Assembly: GCA_002898255.1 (NCBI GenBank)
Contig: BEIE01000002.1
Span: forward strand, 682,001-746,000
Source: a bacterium HR28
GTDB lineage: Bacteria; Chloroflexota; Chloroflexia; Thermomicrobiales; Thermomicrobiaceae
Length of the DNA: 64,000 nt
Reading direction: 5' to 3'
Shown: positions 62,069-64,000 of the stretch, piece by piece
Numbering within the stretch: position 1 is the first letter of the stretch
Layout of the letters: each line of letters starts with the position of its first letter
Program-made: the position numbers and the translations under genes
Notes under the pieces: model-generated
Told to the model about the DNA's origin: nothing
The model's input: the letters and a program-made list of their open reading frames with translations, nothing else
Databases searched by the model: none

Positions 62069-62470
62069 CTAAGACAGAGTCTCCTCGACGCGGTCGATTC
62101 CTGGTGCGGAGGCGGTCGGGGCGTTGCTGCTGCGGAGCTCATGTGTCGCTGGGTGGTAACGCCCCGCGAGTTCGTCTTCGAGGACCCATGGGCGGATGCC
62201 CGAAAGGTAGGCGGCCCGTCCGAGCAGGTGTGCCGCAACTGGTGCTGTCAGTAAGAAAAAGAGGCTCGCCAGAAAGGCGTGCAGCAACGCCGAGATACTT
62301 CCGAGAGTGATCCCCGTGGCGGCCACGATAAGGAGGATGCCGAGCGTGCCGGCTTTGGCCGCCGCTTGCATACGTGTGTAGAAGTCCGGCATCCGAAGGA
62401 GCCCCACGGCAGCGATCAGCATCAGGAGTGCACCGCTGAAGGCGAGAAGTCCAGTTACCAGCACGATCAT
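62069..62470 (-). CDS. mrpG: Na+/H+ antiporter (Mrp) subunit G
   Basis: 133 residues. Three helices with the family core AAVGLLRMPDFYTRMQAAAKAGTLGILLI, then a longer hydrophilic C-terminal tail (after RPWVLEDE) than many MrpG. It is part of the hetero-oligomeric Mrp antiporter of the inner membrane. It overlaps mrpF by ATGA. Confidence 0.9.
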   Translation of the reverse strand: MIVLVTGLLAFSGALLMLIAAVGLLRMPDFYTRMQAAAKAGTLGILLIVAATGITLGSISALLHAFLASLFFLLTAPVAAHLLGRAAYLSGIRPWVLEDELAGRYHPATHELRSSNAPTASAPGIDRVEETLS

Positions 62471-62760
62471 TCGCGAGTCCTCCGTTCGATCAGCGAGGCG
62501 AAGGCGACGGTGCTCAAGAAGGCGATCAGAGCAAGCACAATCGCGATGTCGACGATTGCGAGGAGCTCCAGAACTGCGCCGAGAAGCAACAGCAGCCCAA
62601 CGACGAGCGATGCCATCAGGTCAAGTGCGATCACGCGGTCGGGAATCGTTGGTCCGCGGACAACACGGACCAAGGCCAGCAGGAGCGCACTGACCAAGAC
62701 GACTATAGCGGCAACGAGGAGCGGTGATTCGACTGGAAGACCAACCAGCCGCTCAGTCAT
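62467..62760 (-). CDS. mrpF: Na+/H+ antiporter (Mrp) subunit F
   Basis: 97 residues, three helices; the family segment RVVRGPTIPDRVIALDLMAS is present with its conserved Pro and Asp. Overlaps mrpE and mrpG by ATGA at both ends. Confidence 0.9.
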   Translation of the reverse strand: MTERLVGLPVESPLLVAAIVVLVSALLLALVRVVRGPTIPDRVIALDLMASLVVGLLLLLGAVLELLAIVDIAIVLALIAFLSTVAFASLIERRTRE

Positions 62761-63230
62761 CGGAGTGCCTCCAGGAGGCGGGCTTCCATCCCGCGTTTGA
62801 CCTCCCGGATAAACTGGTCACGATGATCAACATACATGGCGTGGACGTAGAGCACGCGCTTGTCGACGGAGACGTCGAGCGAGAGAGTGCCTGGTGGCAA
62901 CGTCAGGAAGTTGGCGAGAAGTGTGATCTCGGTATCCGTTTGTGCATCGAGCGGCACAGCGATAATTCGCGGTTGGGCATGGAGTTGCGGGGTAAGAACG
63001 TCGTAGGCGATGCGCAGGCTACTCAGGATGAGTTCCCGGAGGAAGAAACCGGCAAGACGAAGCGCACGGCCGATCCGCAGGGCGTAGCTCGGCTTTCCCC
63101 ACAATGGTTCGACGATCGTCACGACAACAAAGCCAAGGAGGAAGCCGAGCACCAGTTGCGGGAAAGTGAACTTCCCCACCGCCATTGTCCACACAAGGGC
63201 GAGAAGGACGTTCAACAGAAATCCGTGCAT
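62757..63230 (-). CDS. mrpE: Na+/H+ antiporter (Mrp) subunit E
   Basis: 157 residues. N-terminal helices (MHGFLLNVLLALVWTMAVGKFTFPQLVLGFLLG) are followed by the MrpE cytoplasmic part with TLLANFLTLPPGTLSLDVS. I chose the ATG at 63230, two bases after the mrpD stop; the frame extends to 63653 but that region is inside mrpD and has no MrpE character. Confidence 0.88.
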   Translation of the reverse strand: MHGFLLNVLLALVWTMAVGKFTFPQLVLGFLLGFVVVTIVEPLWGKPSYALRIGRALRLAGFFLRELILSSLRIAYDVLTPQLHAQPRIIAVPLDAQTDTEITLLANFLTLPPGTLSLDVSVDKRVLYVHAMYVDHRDQFIREVKRGMEARLLEALR

Positions 63231-63232
63231 CG

Positions 63233-64000
63233 TCAGACTCCTCCGTTGATCGCCTGGACCGTGACGGTACCGAGAACCGCTGCCTGGTAGGCGGCTGGGT
63301 CGAGTAGCTGTGCTGCTGCTCGGGACGAGAGAGCCAGGAGTGGCTCGCCGGCAATACCCAAAAGGATGGTGACACTTGCGAGGACAACGATCGGAACGAC
63401 GAGCCGCGCGGGGAATCGCCCTGTGTCGTGCAGGATCATCGAGTGGTCGGGTCGTGCTTTCCAGAAGGCTTCGTTCCAGATTTTCAGCATGGAGAGGAGC
63501 GTGAAGAGCCCAACGAGGACCGCGACGGCTGTCGCGAGGTACGCCTGTGCCGCCAGCCCAGCGCGGATGACGAGCAGCTTGGCAAGAAAACCGGATAGGG
63601 GTGGCACGCCCGCCAGCGAGAAAGCAGGAACGAGAAACAGGACTCCAAGCCAAGCGTGCGTTCGGAACAGTCCACCAAGTCGGTCAAGCGACCCGGTGCC
63701 GAAAGTGCGCTCCACCAATCCACTGAGTAAGAACAGGTTGGTCTTCACGACGATGTGGTGGATCAGATAGAAGACACTACTCGCCAGACCGAGTGGAGTG
63801 TATAAGGCGAGTCCAAAGATCATGTAACCGATCTGGCTTACGATGTGGAAGGACAAGATGCGGCGGACATCGTGCTGGGCAAGCGCGCCAAGCACGCCGG
63901 TCAGCATCGTCAGCGCCGCGCAAAAGAGCAGAAGCGTATGCGTCCAGCCCGGATCATGGACAAAGAGGAGGGTGAAGACCCGGATCAGGGCATAGACCCC
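63233..64000 (-). CDS. mrpD: Na+/H+ antiporter (Mrp) subunit D, 5' part outside the window
   Basis: The frame is open to the window edge, so 255 residues of the C-terminal part are seen; full MrpD is near 490-500. It belongs to the NuoL/M/N family. The core helix YLIHHIVVKTNLFLLSGLV has the His-Lys ion-path motif, and FLVPAFSLAGVPPLSGFLAKLLV is diagnostic. The N-terminal third and the mrpA-C genes should lie beyond 64000. An internal ATG at 63907 is not the real start. Confidence 0.93.
   Translation of the reverse strand, partial: GVYALIRVFTLLFVHDPGWTHTLLLFCAALTMLTGVLGALAQHDVRRILSFHIVSQIGYMIFGLALYTPLGLASSVFYLIHHIVVKTNLFLLSGLVERTFGTGSLDRLGGLFRTHAWLGVLFLVPAFSLAGVPPLSGFLAKLLVIRAGLAAQAYLATAVAVLVGLFTLLSMLKIWNEAFWKARPDHSMILHDTGRFPARLVVPIVVLASVTILLGIAGEPLLALSSRAAAQLLDPAAYQAAVLGTVTVQAINGGV

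Noticed and set aside
63231..63653. Long mrpE frame of 298 codons
   Set aside because: The extra part lies inside mrpD in another frame; MrpE proteins are about 155-165 residues.

Overview
The window is G+C-rich bacterial DNA, roughly 60-65% by eye, with genes packed on both strands. The gene content points to the chromosome of a thermophilic Chloroflexota bacterium of the Thermomicrobia type. That placement is inferred, not proven. It rests on menaquinone genes, a flavin-dependent thymidylate synthase in a long two-part form, many lipoproteins, LCP and GerMN envelope proteins, an Mrp antiporter and a KaiC-like ATPase. I found no rRNA, tRNA, CRISPR array, insertion sequence or phage gene.

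Layout. 1-1904: the tail of a gene, a small membrane protein, a PPOX/F420-type flavoprotein, and a 51-residue cysteine-rich ORF with its own promoter. 2062-6487 (+): a DUF4242 protein, an acyl-CoA-dehydrogenase-like flavoprotein and an NrtA/SsuA-type ABC importer. 6490-18890 (-): the most unusual part, seven genes joined by 1-8 base overlaps. They encode a GT2/GtrA/HPr-kinase-like fusion, a GT39 mannosyltransferase-like protein, a phospholipase-C-family phosphoesterase, a two-TM surface protein, a GH99/WbsX-like hydrolase, a PHP/FN3 protein and a lipoprotein. I read this as one envelope-glycoconjugate machine: polyprenyl-phosphate-sugar donor synthesis inside, transfer across the membrane, and three exported hydrolases for remodelling.

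19179-28848: a small TM peptide, a cyclase-family hydrolase and pyrE (-); folC, an LCP ligase, a GerMN lipoprotein and an alpha/beta hydrolase (+); then two tandem paralogous lipoproteins of unknown function. 28873-33542 (-): tetR-menF-menD-menH, fully overlapping, with a near-perfect 26-bp palindrome at the predicted transcription start. 33880-38266: a glycerophosphodiesterase diverging from a UgpA-UgpE-UgpB glycerol-3-phosphate importer that ends in a clear terminator. 39073-42233 (-): a Nudix hydrolase with a small unknown partner, then a HTH protein overlapped by a KaiC-like ATPase. 43071-44822 (+): a palindromic site and thyX.

44989-49873 (-): 2-oxoacid dehydrogenase E1 alpha and beta without E2/E3, a YihY/BrkB membrane protein, and an HtrA-like lipoprotein that appears to lack the protease triad. 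50260-53879 (+): a 35-codon leader ORF, glpD and glpK. With the Ugp importer and the diesterase, these give a route from glycerophosphodiesters or glycerol to dihydroxyacetone phosphate. 54027-59702: a VOC protein, a class III aminotransferase, two MFS exporters and a 4HBT thioesterase. 60414-62053 (+): trpS, a cupin and a small basic protein. 62069-64000 (-): mrpD (cut by the window edge), mrpE, mrpF and mrpG.

Several spacers of 0.4-1 kb (935-1669, 27228-27690, 38267-39072, 39989-40953, 42234-43070, 54516-55143, 59703-60376) hold no convincing gene.
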